64,000 nucleotides of DNA from Udeniomyces pyricola (lineage: Eukaryota > Basidiomycota > Tremellomycetes > Cystofilobasidiales > Mrakiaceae), in contig BCIK01000012.1 of NCBI GenBank assembly GCA_039545295.1, forward strand, positions 1 through 64,000, given 5' to 3'. The notes under the pieces are model-generated. The model ran no database searches and was not told the DNA's origin. It was given only the letters and a program-made list of their open reading frames with translations. Below are positions 36,386 to 49,400 of this stretch, in pieces; the first letter of the stretch is position 1, and each line of letters begins with the position of its first letter. The position numbers and the translations under genes were made by a program.

Positions 36386-38142
36386 TCATGTTTGCTCCTT
36401 TTTTCTTTCCAACCCTAGTATATTCACCTTCTCTGCGCTCTTTTCGTTTGGATCATTTCTATCCTCATTCGTGCTGCTGAGATTGATGTCTTGTGAGCCG
36501 AGATGATCTGGTTCAGCATATGCATAGAATAGATCTTTTAAACAGTTTATAGGATCAAACAACGCGACTGTATGGGAAACCACAGTAAAGGGACTGCTGA
36601 TTCCAGTAGACTCAGCCTCTCCTTCAAACAGCTTCGACAGATTTTCAAAGATAGGTACAGTTATTTTCCGGATGACGGCTCGGCCAAACGTCGGATAAGG
36701 AAGACCTGGCAATGAGAACAGATACCAAAACACAAAGGGAAGGAAGACCGGAAACAACGGGACACAAAGTCAACCGTGCTTGGTATCGCTTCGAGCTGGA
36801 TGAAGGACGATCAGAAACGGGTATTGTAGAGAAGCTCGCCGTCACGCCAGTCACGAGAATAATGTCGTCTCGGCTTGAGGAAGCGAGATTCGAGCGTACA
36901 TGAACGGGATCATGAAGACAATGCTTGCAGCTGCAATGACATAGAGACTCCCGGTGCCCTTTCCTGCACCGATAGACCATAATACCATATCGAGCACCAG
37001 TCCAAATATGGTACCACCGCATCGAGCGACGAGCTTCCAGATTTATTGACTGGTGTTGACTCGTGTAGCCTCCAAGGCCTGTGCGAGCGAGCCGAGGAAG
37101 AGAATGTGGCAAGTAAAGTTCATTGTAGAACATCTGACCGCAGATGTTGTCCGCATACCCCCGACGATACGTACGAGTCTAAGCCATGATCAGAGCCTAT
37201 AGTCATCGGTTCCGATAGATAGTTGAACTTAGCAGCAAAAGGATGCACCGCAATGACTATTGCCACCAATCGAGCGAGAGAGAAGCAGAACCGGAACCGG
37301 AAGAGAGGTCAAGCGGGGCATCGTCGGTCATCTCCCTGTCCGAAAGTCACGCACGCGTTCCAAGAATCTTCGATTGGATCACTTACCCCAACGACAGAGC
37401 GATACGATGACATGTCGAAGCGCAAAGAGATCCGGCGGCGTCTTGAGCCATCGCAGTAAATTGCCAAGCGCCTTGCCAACCATAATTAGCAAACAACCAA
37501 GTAAGCCGAATGGTGCTGTACTAGTCTAACTGAGGAGAAGAATTATGAAAACGAAAGTCTTACCTTGATCTTCATCAGGCTCTGGATCTAGCTCGTCATC
37601 AAGCTGCCTCTCCTGCTCCTTGGCGGTACTCTCCTTACGAAGGATAGAAATTTGCAGTGAACAAAGCTGAAGGGAGGCATTGAGTAAGCTGTGACCAGAG
37701 CCGAGCTAAAGGACATCATGGCGATGTTAAGGGACAAATGAGGGAGGGAGCGGGTGGATGTCCATGGTCAGCTTGCGCGGACGCCGCACGAATCCGAGCC
37801 ATGTAGATACATGTTTGAAGCGGGAGTCACAAACAGCCAGACATACCATGTTCTCTCACGTTCGTTCATCCAAGTACAAGGATGAATAAGGCGACAGACA
37901 TGGGAGGAGGAAGTATGATCGATAGCAGCTAAGGGCAGCAAAGAGATCAGCCTGGCCATGACGCCGAGCGAGCGGTGGTCGAGCATGAGTACAAGGATCC
38001 CAAGCAAGACGAGCAGACATTGGACGAGGGTCTTGAGTTGGCGATGGCAGAAGTTATCGCCGGCCCAGATGAGGTGGAATTGGGGGAGGTTCGGATGGTG
38101 CCCGGCAGTAGAGCGATCTGGGAGGTTAGGGTCGCATGACAT
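36386..38142 (-). CDS. Unrecognised polytopic membrane protein
   Basis: I do not recognise the family. The start at 38142 encodes MSCDPNLPDRSTAGHHPNLP, followed by LKTLVQCLLVLLGILVLMLD and GVMARLISLLPLAAIDH as membrane segments. The next recognisable exons are ILRKESTAKEQERQLDDELD (37.6 kb, charged loop), GLLGCLLIMVGKALGNLLRW (37.45 kb), FTCHILFLGSLAQALEATRV (37.1 kb) and GSLYVIAAASIVFMIPFMYA (36.9 kb). The final exon has YPTFGRAVIRKITVPIFENL and an Asp/Asn/Glu-rich tail that stops at 36386. Five or more hydrophobic segments are visible. The pattern of several short exons with a phase-correct hydrophobic reading suggests a real gene; exact introns are not fixed, and the start could lie further upstream. 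Confidence 0.52.
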
Positions 38143-39484
38143 TGTGGACAATTGAAGAAACGGAAGGATACAAGCTATGTAAGATTCAGCAGATCATCAA
38201 TCAGGGAGCGGGGATACTGCAAATAGCTTCGACGCATGGTGGGCGTCGGATATGTAGCATCTTTACAGTAAGCAGCCAAATTTAGTCGGCCGTTGCCCTG
38301 CCGGAACGGGTAGTGCAAATTGAACGTCGATACGCCCTGGCTTGCGGGTGATCGATCTTCTGCGACAAGTCTGGTTAGTGACCTTCGAGGCGATGGAAGG
38401 TGCATGTGGGGCGTTGGTCGGAGGCGGCCTTTTCGTGATGGTGCTGAAGGAGTAGGGAACAATCCTTTTGAGAGCCTGCAGTGATTGGTGAGAACAGGCA
38501 AGCAGGACGTCGCGAAGCGTTGGCGGAGGGGATTAGGAAAAGCGCGGCTGGTGTGGTCGGCATGATGTGTATGGATGTCAATGTCGAGAATGGCTCAGGA
38601 CCTGTCAGAATCAGCCAAAGGGATGCGATGAGTAGAGGCGGATGGGCCGCATGCTTGAGACAGGCTGAAATAGATGTTGATCTGACAAGGTGATGATGAT
38701 CAAGAGGTGTGATTTCACGAGTTATCATATATCAAGTTGTTATCCAGTCTCGACGATCGACGATCTCTCCCTCTCGATCTGCGCTCTCTGGCCTTTTCCG
38801 GTTTCCCTTGTCGGCTCGTCCTGCTATTCGCCGGATCCGCCTCGTCATGCACGCCCTATTCCATGCTTTCCACATCCATATCCGCCTTGCATCGGAGTGC
38901 AACGTTGTCTTCATCCCAGCCACCGTCTAGCGACTGTCAGCTGTACGAAGACAACGCCGAGGGCGAGAAACGAAAGATAGAGCGGACGAAAGGAGTAGGA
39001 TAAGAAGAGAGCGAAACCGAGAGTAGGGGCGCGAGTTTTCGCCGGCAATCAGCAAGGTGCCGGAGCGGTTACAAAAAACCATAAGAGCAACAGAAGTCCA
39101 ATGATCAAATCTCCGCATTCACTTGCACTCATTGACAAACAGACCCGGATCATTCGACCAGGTTGAGTGATCAGTAGCTAGAAGGAGCGGACGCTTCAAT
39201 GCATAATTGAGCAAGTGCGAAGGAGATACATAGACTAAGAGGATCTCGGGAGGGGTTTCAGACAGAAAGATGTGAAGTGGGGAAAAACGAAAGACAATGC
39301 ACGCGACGAAAGGTACCCAAAGGGGAGTATGTGAGGGAGAGAGATGAGGTATAACGGATGATCGATGAGTAAGAGGATGTAAAAGGGTGCGGTGTGAAGA
39401 TGTAAGCCGGGGGAGGGAAGGCGGAGAGAGGGCGGAGGGAGTATCTAGGACGGACGCAAAGCAAGGACGACAAGTCGACTACAT
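38143..39484. other. Intergenic region, possible small gene at its left side
   Basis: About 1.3 kb between the unrecognised membrane protein and PMA1. The left part (38175-38570, minus strand) contains two overlapping open readings: one beginning MPTTPAALFLIPSANASRR and one containing DRSPASQGVSTFNLHYPF after a well-formed acceptor (CTAAC then CGCAG). This could be a small spliced gene, but I cannot assign it. The right part up to 39484 is the PMA1 3' flank. Confidence 0.3.
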
Positions 39485-42400
39485 CTACTGCCTCGACGGG
39501 TTCCTGGCGAGAGTGGCACCCGATTGGGAGACCTGGGTGGAGCCGAATCGCTGTTGCTCGTTGGCCGACATAGAGGCCTTGCCACCAAGACGACGACGGG
39601 CAGTCTTGAGGAAAGAGGTTCGGTTGGAGTAGAGGGACTCGTGTCGAGAGACGGTCCTCTGCATGGGCGCTCCGGCGTCGGTGGGGTGGGCGGCGGCGGC
39701 CTTCTTGGCGGCTCGGTTCTGGAGCGCCTTGATGACGGTGTACTAGATAGATGGAAAGAGGTGAAGGAAGAAAGGGGAGGCGGGAGCAAGAAAAGATAAG
39801 TCAAAATTCCGCTATCTCGATTTTTCATCAACATCAAATTTTACTTCTTCGAAAACTCACCTTCATGGCAAACTTGACAAGATCCATAGGGAAGTACCTG
39901 ATTTGAGAATAGGTCGAGTGGTGAGGACAAGTTTTCAGTTATGCCGAGCAGTAGAGCAGTCAAGTGAGATTCAAGTTGGATTTGGAATGTCTCTCACCAG
40001 ACTATGTTCCAAACCCATACGATTCCGATCCACCCACCAGAGATGGAGTGGACGTTCGTAAAGCCCCAGTCACCGAAGCCGGCAATCTGAAGGTCATGAT
40101 GAAACCAAGTCAGCAACATGAACATGATCTCATGGAAGAGCGACACAGCGAACAGATACTCGAACTCACGATGGAAGAAATGAGTTGAGCGAGGCAGAAG
40201 GCAAGCATGAGGGCAACCGAGGGTCGCTCCATCCAGGACCATCCATGCGATCGAGTGACGAAGATGAGAGCCTGCGAGATGATGGCGACTGTGAGGGATG
40301 GAAGGAGAGGAAGTAGGTAGGGTGGCCGGTGAGAAGAAGGTAGGGTAGAAAAGGGAAGGCAGAAGGAGAAAAAAAAAAGAACGGATCAGCAAAGTCATTC
40401 ATGAGAAACGCTCGATCCGACTCCCTGGAACCAATCACACCATCAAAACCCATGAAATTATGAACATACCCTGAAGGTAGATGACCATGTGTCCTCGAGG
40501 GTCGTTGACTTCCTTGATGGCCTCGACACCGAATCGGTTCTCAAAGAAGTTGGTGTCGTGCATGACGATGTAGAGAACGATGGTGGACAGGGTAAGGTAG
40601 AGTCCGTAGGCGATAGCGTAGCAGAAGATCTCGGCAAGGTCCCAGTGGTCGGGGGTCATGGAAGGCAACACTCGGTCGACTGTACACAAACGAATCGAGG
40701 AGGAAGGAGATCAGCTTCGGATCCCCAAAACACTCGACATACTGCACCCGACGCAAGGCTGTATCAGTTTCACGTACGCGACAAAGTCATGATCGTGCCG
40801 TCGTTCTGCAAAGGAGTCCAAAAAGGTTCGAGACGGTCAGGAAGTGAACGCAACACGATTCATTCAGCTCAAGGGGTTGACTCAAATACGCACAAGGATA
40901 GCAATGATCAGGACCATGAACGGCGGGAAGTTGAACTTCCAGGCGAAGGCGAGGACAGCGAACGAGACGACGATTCGAATGGTGACAGCGCAAGCGTAGA
41001 TGGCGTAGTTTCGCATCCTCTGGAAGATGACTCGCGAACCTCGGATGGCGTGAACAATGGTCGAAAGTCCGGGCTCGGTGAGGACAATGTCGGCAGCACC
41101 TCGGGCAGCGTCGGTGGCACCCTCGACGGCGATACCGACGTTGGCTCGGGAAAGCGCGGGGGCATCGTTGGCACCGTCACCAGTCATAGCGCTAGCGGAC
41201 GGAACAGAAAACATGAGACAAAACACATCAGCGACAATTTCACCGAAAAAAAACGGACAGCAAAAGGATCAGTCAAGTGTGAGGCAAGGCGGGACTTACC
41301 AGAGGTGACCGAGACCCTGAATCCTCTTGACGATCTCAAACTTGTGCTCAGGGAAGACACCGGCGAAACCGTCGGCATCCATGATCATCTCATCGAGCGA
41401 AGCGTACTTGCCTCCGGCGGGAGGTCCATCCTTAAGAATCTTGGCAGGGTACATCTGCGAGCAAGGAGGCCGGAGATGGTAATATCAGTATTCAGGTATT
41501 TATTCGCACATCAGGGACATTCGTCACCGTTGACGGCCACGTTTACATCAACTTGTCCTCCCTCTCGACAAATGAATGACCAGATTTTCGCGCATTGGCA
41601 GCGTAGATGGAATGAGCACTCACGTGATCACCAAGTCCGAGTCGTCGGCCGGTCTCCTTGGCAATAGCGAGCTGATCACCGGTGACCATCTTGACCTTGA
41701 CACCAAGGAGCTGAGCGTCGTCGATGGTCTGCTTGGTATCGTCACGAGGAGGGTCGAAGATGGCGAGAAGACCGATGAGCTCGAAGCCGGTACCCTGGGC
41801 ACCTTTCTCCTCCGAGTTGCCGACAACCTCCTCGAAAGCGACAGCGAGAGCTCGGAGACCTCGTCGGGCAAACTCTTCAACGTCCTTCTCGAGCTGGTCC
41901 TCCATCTCAGAGGTCTTGTTCCTGGTGCAGATGTCGATGATGATACCAGTCATTCCCTTGGTGACTCGCTTGACGGCGCCGGAGGACTGCTCAATGTAGG
42001 TAGACTCGGTTCGCTTGTCAACGGGGTTGAAGGGCTTGAAGTCGATGAGCTTGATACCAGATCGGGCGTTCTCGGGACCACCGGCGCAGTTGACAACGCA
42101 ACCGTCGATAGCGTCCATGTTCTCAGTTCGGGAAGCGTAGGCAGCACTGTGACGCGAAGAGATACAGTAAGCTTCGAGTGAATCGGGCGGCGGGCCGATT
42201 GGACCGAGAGAGAGGAAAATCGATCGACGTACAGAGTCATGACCTCGATAGGGTTGAACGACGAGTAGGTCTTGACCTCGTCCATGTCGATGGTAAGCTT
42301 GTTCGTCGTCAACGTACCGGTCTTGTCCGAACACAAAATCGTCACACCTGCCATCTCCTCGATAGCGGTGATTCGGGTGACGATGGCCTGGTGTTTGGCA

Positions 42401-44594
42401 AGCTGCTGGGCACCGACGGCCATGGTGACGGAAAGGACGGTAGGCATGGCGATGGGAATACCACCGATCAAGAGGACAAGGATGTTGTCGAGACCATCTC
42501 GGTAGGAGTATCGGAAGTCGGCGTAGAGGATGAGAATTTCAAGGAGAACAAAGATACCTGCAGAGAAAGCAAGAGGCATTGAGTGACTTGCGCAAAGAGA
42601 CATCCAGCCTTAGGCTTTAAACGAGATGAGCTCACCGATGGAGACCATGCAGAAGAGACCAATCTTGGCAAGGACGGCCTGGAGATGACCAGTCGAGTCG
42701 TTGTCCTCTCCAACAAGGGTGGCGGCTCGTCCGAAGAAAGTGTGGGCACCGGTAGAGATGACGATACCCTCAGCCTCACCCTGCTTGCAGGTCGATCCCC
42801 TAAAAGGCCAAGACAACACGAGCATCATGTCAGTCATCGGGATGAACAGTAGAACGATAGATCAGGAGGCTTGAAACGTACGAGAAGGCCTCGTCACCAA
42901 GGTTCTTGCCGACGGGCAAGGACTCTCCAGTGAGGGCAGCCTGGTCCATCGAAACCTCAATGGCCTCAGTAAGTCGGCAATCCGAAGGGCAAACGTCACC
43001 GTGCTTGAACGAAACCATATCTCCGGGAACAAGGTCGGCAGACTGGATGAGATGGTAACGCCGGAAAGGGTTGGGTCAGCACCAGGCCCAACGGAAATTC
43101 AGATTGCGGTGGCAAGAGAGCAAAGGGCGTACGTCAATCTCCTTCCAAGCTCCGTCACGCTTGACCTTGGCCTTGGGAGCGAGAGAGTCCATAAGGGCCT
43201 TGACAGCGTTACCGGCGTTTCGCTCTTCGATGAAACCGATGGTGGAGTTGATCTGACGAAAAAGGGAATCAAGGAAAAAAAGACAAAAGAAAAGGAAACT
43301 AAGCAAAACAGCCGGAGATGGAGGAGGGCCTCGGCCCGGGCACGCAGACAGTCAAGGTAGGAGAGGAAACGGTGGCAAACTTACCAAAAGCAAGAGAACG
43401 ATACCGACGAAGTCCTCCCAGTCTGGGGGTCGGCCTCCACCGTTCGAGAGAGCGATGGCGACAAGGGCGGCTCCCTCCATGACCCACGAGAGGGGGTTCC
43501 ACATGAAGGACTGGATTCCAACAAGACATGAGACACATCAGTAAACAGGAGATAAAACACAAACACGACCTATAGAACGTACGAGGAACTGCAGGAACGC
43601 GCTGTAGAGGAAACACAAAGAAGGTGCGGAAGACACGATAGGCGGGGCGGAGGCAAGCAAGGACAAGTCAGCGAGAGGCGGCTTGGCACGATAAAGCAAC
43701 ACGCCAAGCTGGCGCGCAAAGGGGTGAAAAAACAAGAAAAGGACTAACTTCTCCGACTTCTCAACAAGCTTGTTGGGGCCGAAAATCTCGATTCGTCGAG
43801 CAGCTTCCTCGGAGGTCAAACCGGCCTCGGAGCACCTGGAAAGCGTGAAGGCAACACAGCGTGAAGACCGAGTCAGCAGAGAAGCGGCAGGAACGGCGGA
43901 AAAGGCAAGTCGCCGAAAGGAGGCCGGATTGGGCGTTGATGAGAAAGAGGGCAACTGACTGGAGAAGGTGCATGACTTCCTCCATAACAACGTGCTCGAT
44001 GTCGACCTTGTCCTTGTCGTAAAGATCCTCGGCAGTGAATTGAATCTGGCGAGGGCGATAGAAAGCGCGCATCGGAGGGGACTCATCAGCACCGACGCAA
44101 ATAGAAGAGGGCGCGGAAGAGAAAGAGAAAAAAAAAGACGATCGAGTGAGGTCTTACCTGGTCGAGAGCAACTCGAGCGTGCTCATCACCCTCCGACTTG
44201 TGAGCCATCTCCTTGTACTCTCGCTTGGCCTTGGGCTCAGTCACACCGGCATCGGTGACTATTGAGAAGCCAGGAGGCGAGTGCAAGAAGAGAGAGGGGA
44301 GAGATCGAGGCAGGGAGGTGTTTTGGGCGAGATTGGCAGGGAGGGAGGGGTGTGAAGGGCAGGTGAGGCAGAGGGGAAAGAAGGGAGGGGGGGGGGGAAG
44401 GAGCAAGCTCAGTCAGCCGGTAGATCGTGTTGGTCCACGCCCGTTGTTTGACATCATGCACATATGCCTTGGTCGGCCTCATCGAGAGATGAAGGCGATG
44501 ACCAGGTGAACATGAGATGGCTCAGAAATGACAGGTAAAATGACTGACCTGGCGCGACGACCTTCTCATCGGGGTTGTGCTTTTCAGGGTCCAT
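39485..44594 (-). CDS. PMA1: Plasma-membrane H+-ATPase (P3A-type P-ATPase)
   Basis: Pumps protons out of the cell with ATP, setting membrane potential for nutrient uptake. The start at 44594 encodes [15 protein letters not shown], a short acidic N-terminus. Motifs in order: [13 protein letters not shown] (43.8 kb), [64 protein letters not shown] with the phosphorylated Asp, [59 protein letters not shown], and membrane segments through [14 protein letters not shown]. The C-terminus has [20 protein letters not shown] and [11 protein letters not shown], stop at 39485; such Ser/Thr-rich tails are autoinhibitory in fungal Pma1. More than ten introns. Very conserved, so the identity is secure. Confidence 0.97.
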
Positions 44595-44900
44595 AATGGG
44601 CAATGGGGTGGGGGGGGGGGGAGGGAGGGATTAGAGTAGTAGTGTCGCGATTATTGAAGAAAAGGAAACGGAAAGGGGGGAGGGAAGGGTGTCGGATCGG
44701 CGAGGCCTGTCAGACGACGTCGGGCTAGTCGTGTCACAGGAAGAGGAGGGCGAGGAGGAGGGAAAGAGTGAAAGAGGGAGGGGAGGATGGTGGTAACAAG
44801 AAAGAGAGGGCGGCGTGCTTTGAGGGGTTTGCCAGAAGGGAGGCAGAGGCAAAGCGAGGAGGGGGAGGAGGGAGGCGGGGCAGCCAACCGGCAGGGGTCT
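44595..44900 (-). promoter_or_regulatory. Pyrimidine-rich PMA1 core promoter / 5' leader
   Basis: Over about 300 bases immediately upstream of the PMA1 start, the PMA1 strand is dominated by C and T. CT-rich tracts are common just upstream of transcription starts of highly expressed fungal genes, so this is probably the core promoter and 5' leader. No TATA box is evident within it. The boundary at 44900 is approximate. Confidence 0.5.
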
Positions 44901-45765
44901 TTTTTGCATATCGCCCGCGCTTCTTTGCCATTATTGCTTTGCCCCACTCAGAGAGAGGGGAGCTCTGTCGCTGTCGCCACTGCCGGCGGGCCCGCCGCCG
45001 CTCTCAACCCTCTCGCCTCGCCCGCCAGTTTCTTGTCCTTCGTTTCCGCCTTCGACCCCGCTCCTTCTCTTGGACCGCCCGCCTCCCATCTGATATCATA
45101 TCCAATCTCAATCCTGCCTGCCATCATCTCTCATCCTCATCAGGGACATCATCGTGATCCACCGTGTTATTCAGTCCCCTTAAGTATACATCCTCAATGC
45201 CAAGATCAACCACCCCTCATGCATTTACCGTCACTTGTCCATCCTCTCCCAAGCTCGGCATCGTTCGGGCGAGCGAATATAGTCGTCATCAAAACGGCCT
45301 CGCCATGCCGAGCGCCAATTTCTCTGCCGAAGGGAGCGTCTGGGCAAATCGTCGTTATCATGGCCTCGACCATCCGCCGACGTCCGGCGACGACCAACCG
45401 GATCGAGTTCACGCTTCCAAGCTCCCAGCTCTGAGCTCCGAGCTCCAAGCTTCATGCTTGGAGTTTGGGATCCTGCCATATATCACTTCTACAAATATGG
45501 ACTTTCTTCTTTCTCTTCTTTCTTGCCTCTTGGGTCTCTTCTCTTCGGTTCGGTTCGTCAACCTGGACTGCTCATGGTATTCTGCATGTATATATATATG
45601 TATGTGTGTATATCTATGTACATATATGTACATATATCGCTTCGATTCCAAATAGCAAAAAGCCTCCACTACCTTTAGACCAAAGACCGGTAAGGATGTG
45701 CAAGAACAATCAGCTAAAAACAGAAACACGACCAAAGCAGCGAGGGCCATGCATTCGATAAGAGT

Positions 45766-45828
45766 GTCAAACGTCAAACGTCTGGATATCTTATGGTTTT
45801 AAACATCGGACGTCGGACGTCGGACGCC
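45766..45828. repeat. Short direct repeats, GTCAAAC and CGGACGT types
   Basis: GTCAAACGTCAAACGTC at the left and three copies of CGGACGT-type units (TCGGACGTCGGACGTCGGACG) about 50 bases to the right. Seen directly in the intergenic region upstream of PMA1. Similar GACGTTTGACGTTT sequence is present at about 8068 and GACGTTTGACGTGG near 10188. Confidence 0.8.
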
Positions 45829-46416
45829 TTGAGTTGCCGGGGGCGAAGCAAAAGATAACCCTCACTTGCATAATCAGTCGACGCTTTCCGCTTATATATG
45901 ATGCGCGTCCCCCATGCCCTATTCGATCTATCGGCCTAGTATCCGCCTAGTGCCTGATTTTTTTTCTCGCTATAGCTTTGGGAACTGTCCATCACGTATA
46001 TGTCCTAGTCATACCGATCAGCGCGACAATGTGCCAGCGTCCACGCTGTCGGTCGGTCTGAATCATCAGCTTAGACTCATGATTTCACCCTTCGTTTTCC
46101 CGCTCACCAGTGGTCAAAAACAAGCGAAAGAGATGCCCATTGATAGCAAGCATCGAAAATATACACACAACAAAGCATAGTGGTCGCAGCCAGGTAAAAC
46201 TACATAAATCCAAAAAAAAAAAAAAAAACGCGGAGAAAATAAAATACCCAGCCAGTACTGCTGGCAATACAAAAAAAAAAAAATCAAAGGGACGAGTCTT
46301 GGAAGATCAAAAGACAAGTGGGGAAAAAATGCCAGAGTATCGGGTGCAAATGGGTCAATCAGATTACAATAGTGCGAGCTCGGATTTCTCCTTCAAACAT
46401 GGGCGCCGAGAATTGC

Positions 46417-49400
46417 CTAGTGAATATAGGCGGCCGGCTTCCTTCGCTCGATATGAATGATTTCGCCCTTCTCGTTGACCTTTTCGATGGTCGAAGGGTG
46501 AACGATACTGGGAGTCCAACTCGCAGATTGCCAAGGAGGAATCTTGGCTTGATAACTGGATTTCAAGAAAAAGGCCAACATAGCCGTCAGACTGGCTCGG
46601 ACGCATTGGCCGAGTGAAGATTGCAAGACTCACAGTTCGTCAACCTCTTCGAGACTCAAGTTCTTGGTCTCAGGAATCATGAAGTAGATGTAGACAGCTG
46701 CAACTACAAGAACTCCGGCAAAGATGAGTAGGATGAGAGGGCCAATGTCCTCGGCGATCCTAGAGGAGACCAAACCAGGTGATGCGTGACGGTGGTAGGA
46801 GCAGCAAACACAAGGCGTTCGGTCGAGTCAGCCCGCTGACTTGCTCCTCAGCACATTATGGTTCAATCGAGAATAAGAAAGAAATCACGCACTTGGGACT
46901 GAAGTACGAGAGCATGAAATTCCAGCTTTTGTCCACGAGCCAAGGCAGAAGACGATGACGCGACATGAGGGCATGGACTTATTTCAGGAAAGTGATACAT
47001 GTTGAAGAATATCACTCACAACCAGTTCGTGGCGGTACCGATGGCAATACCCTTCGATCGGACTCGGAGAGGGAACGACTCGCCGAGGTAAACCCAAGGA
47101 GTGGGACCCTAGCGAACGGGAACAGAGCATGAGGTAGTCGACGAAATGAACGAAACGCAACAGATGATGGGAGGAAAGCAAGGTCAGCATGCATGCCATA
47201 CGTGGCCAGTACAACGCCTAACCAAACCATCACATGTAATTATATGACTTACCCAGAAGCTAGAGAAGAAAAGGATTTGCATGACGGCCTGTATGTGAGA
47301 GACACAAGCAAAGGCGATGAGCCAGTGTCAGCCGCAGGGACTGGACCCATCAACAACTTGCACTCCTCGTATGACGATAGAAATACGAACGAAAGCCACA
47401 AGAACTTTGCCACCCGAGATAACATCGCTCGAGTACTCTGAGGGATCAACGCCAGCTGGAGGAGCTCTGAAGTGACCAACAAGTCCCGCGATGACAGCAC
47501 AGATCGCCTCAGCGATGGAGCCAAAGATCAACATCTTACGCCGACCAAGCCTATCAATCATGAACAGTGATGGGATGGCTGTAAGTAGAGAAAGAAGCGC
47601 ATTCAGTTAGGCTTGAATCTCTCGTCCTTGACCATCAAACATGTGGTCTGAACGACGGAGAAACTCACTTCCAGCGATCGAGATGCCGCCAAGAATGAGT
47701 TGGATGTTATAAGGCGACAGCTCGGTTCCAGAGGCCTTGAAGAACGTGGGACCGTAGTAATACTGTTTTTGGGTCAAAGGTCGATGCTATGTTCAGCATC
47801 ACAGGCCTTCTTGGACATGAAGCTGAGAACAAAAGCCGACTTCTACAGGATAAACTCACGTAGAAGTTTTGGCCGTTGAGCTGCTGGAAGAACATGAGAG
47901 CCATTCCGTTGAGGGTTCGTTTCCAGAGAACATTTCTCTTGGAGAAACACTGTAGGAATCAAGTACCAATCAGAGACGGTAAGCTTCTCTGGTTTCACTT
48001 GCATCGCGTGGAGGCCGACAGCGGTGTTTACCTCGAGCCAAGTAGCCTTTCCACCTTCGTTTTCGGCAGCGAGACCGTAGGCCAAGTCGTCAATCTCCTC
48101 CTGCACCATGGGGTCATCGGGAGAGACGTTGTTGATGGTTGCGATAGACTTGCGAGCACCTATGTTTGCGTGGTTTGAAAGGTGGGATCAGTCAGAGGGA
48201 ACGGATGAGTACAACAAGAGAACGGAGAGGAAGCAACATACCTTCTTCATCTCCTCGACCGAGCAGCAGACGTGGGGATTCGGGCAAGAAGAGGATTCCA
48301 GAGCAAAGAATGAGACCAAACAGCATTTGCAGGCCGACGGGTACTCGCCATGCGACTGAGGACGAAATGGTATGCAGAGCAGCGTCGAGAACTATAGAAT
48401 GGTCGAGAGAGGGGTGCAGATTGGAATGAGTCTGTGATTCTTCATTATCAACACCGTCACGAGTATGGAGGTAGTACTCACTGTCTATCGAAGTGAAGGG
48501 ACAGGGATAGATCGGGCATGTATGCTTTCGAATCAGTCACATCGATCTGCTGGCAACAAGGTGAGAGTTGAAGACCGAGACCGTGAACAGAATGCCTGCT
48601 TACATGAAAAGAAGATGCCGGTGATGATCTCTGTCATAAGGCAAGAACGAGATACTCAGCAAACCGTTAGTCTTGCATACGCGGTACGATACAGAAATTC
48701 TGAACAGCAATCTCAATCACGCACGGATCTGGTAGAAGACGAGCAGGAATCCTCGCAGAGCCTTGGGCGCAGCCTCTCCGTTGTACAAAGGCACAATGGC
48801 GCTCATGGCTCCGACACCAAGTCCAGCAATAAATCGTCCCACAGTAAACTGAGCAATCGACCTCTCCGTTCCGGTTTGGATGGCAACTCCGATGGTGAAG
48901 ATGACAGACCAGACAAAGATCGACCCTTTCTGGAGGATAGGAAGAAGGTCACGGTGGGGGCAGAGTTGAAGGGGAAGAGGGTTTAAGTCAGCTCAACGAG
49001 AGCTGGTTTGGCCAGTTGGCTTAGGCATTGTTGGAAAAGCTATCAATCAAGCAACGCGTACCCTTCCATAGCGATCTGAAGTCAAGGTTTGCGCGATAGC
49101 ACCGAAGAATGTACCGGCCGAGAGAAGTGATGTAATGATGGACGTTTTGTTGGCGCTAAGAAAGTATTGTCCGTCGCTGCCTAGGTCGCCGAAACGTTCG
49201 ACAAAGTCTTTTTGGATAAGCAATCCACTGTAAAACGCCAGAGGGCGTGGTACCGAGATAGAACGGTACGAGGGACAGAGATGCAAGAATAAGAGCATAT
49301 CCTGGTTAGCATGGCAATGTCCGGTTGATCTGCTATCCATAGAGGTAGAAGATATGGCAAGGGTCCATACGTACGAGATAACTCCGATATCATATCCAAC

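Larger units (their letters stand above)
44595..46416. other. PMA1 upstream region
   Basis: About 1.8 kb upstream of PMA1; the sugar transporter gene ends at its far side. The first 350 bases are almost pure purine on the plus strand, so pyrimidine-rich on the PMA1 strand, with G tracts at 44388-44400 (inside PMA1 intron sequence) and 44609-44632. Further out are inverted repeats (45440-45470), TA/TG-rich sequence (45588-45645) and short direct repeats (45766-45828). The A-runs at 46206-46282 lie near the transporter 3' end. No gene in it is supported. Confidence 0.65.

Noticed and set aside
40489..41667. 392-codon ORF on the plus strand
   Set aside because: It is antisense to PMA1 exons whose protein is unmistakable; the plus-strand reading is a shadow caused by codon bias. 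The 41576-42181 and 42178-42582 plus ORFs are rejected for the same reason.
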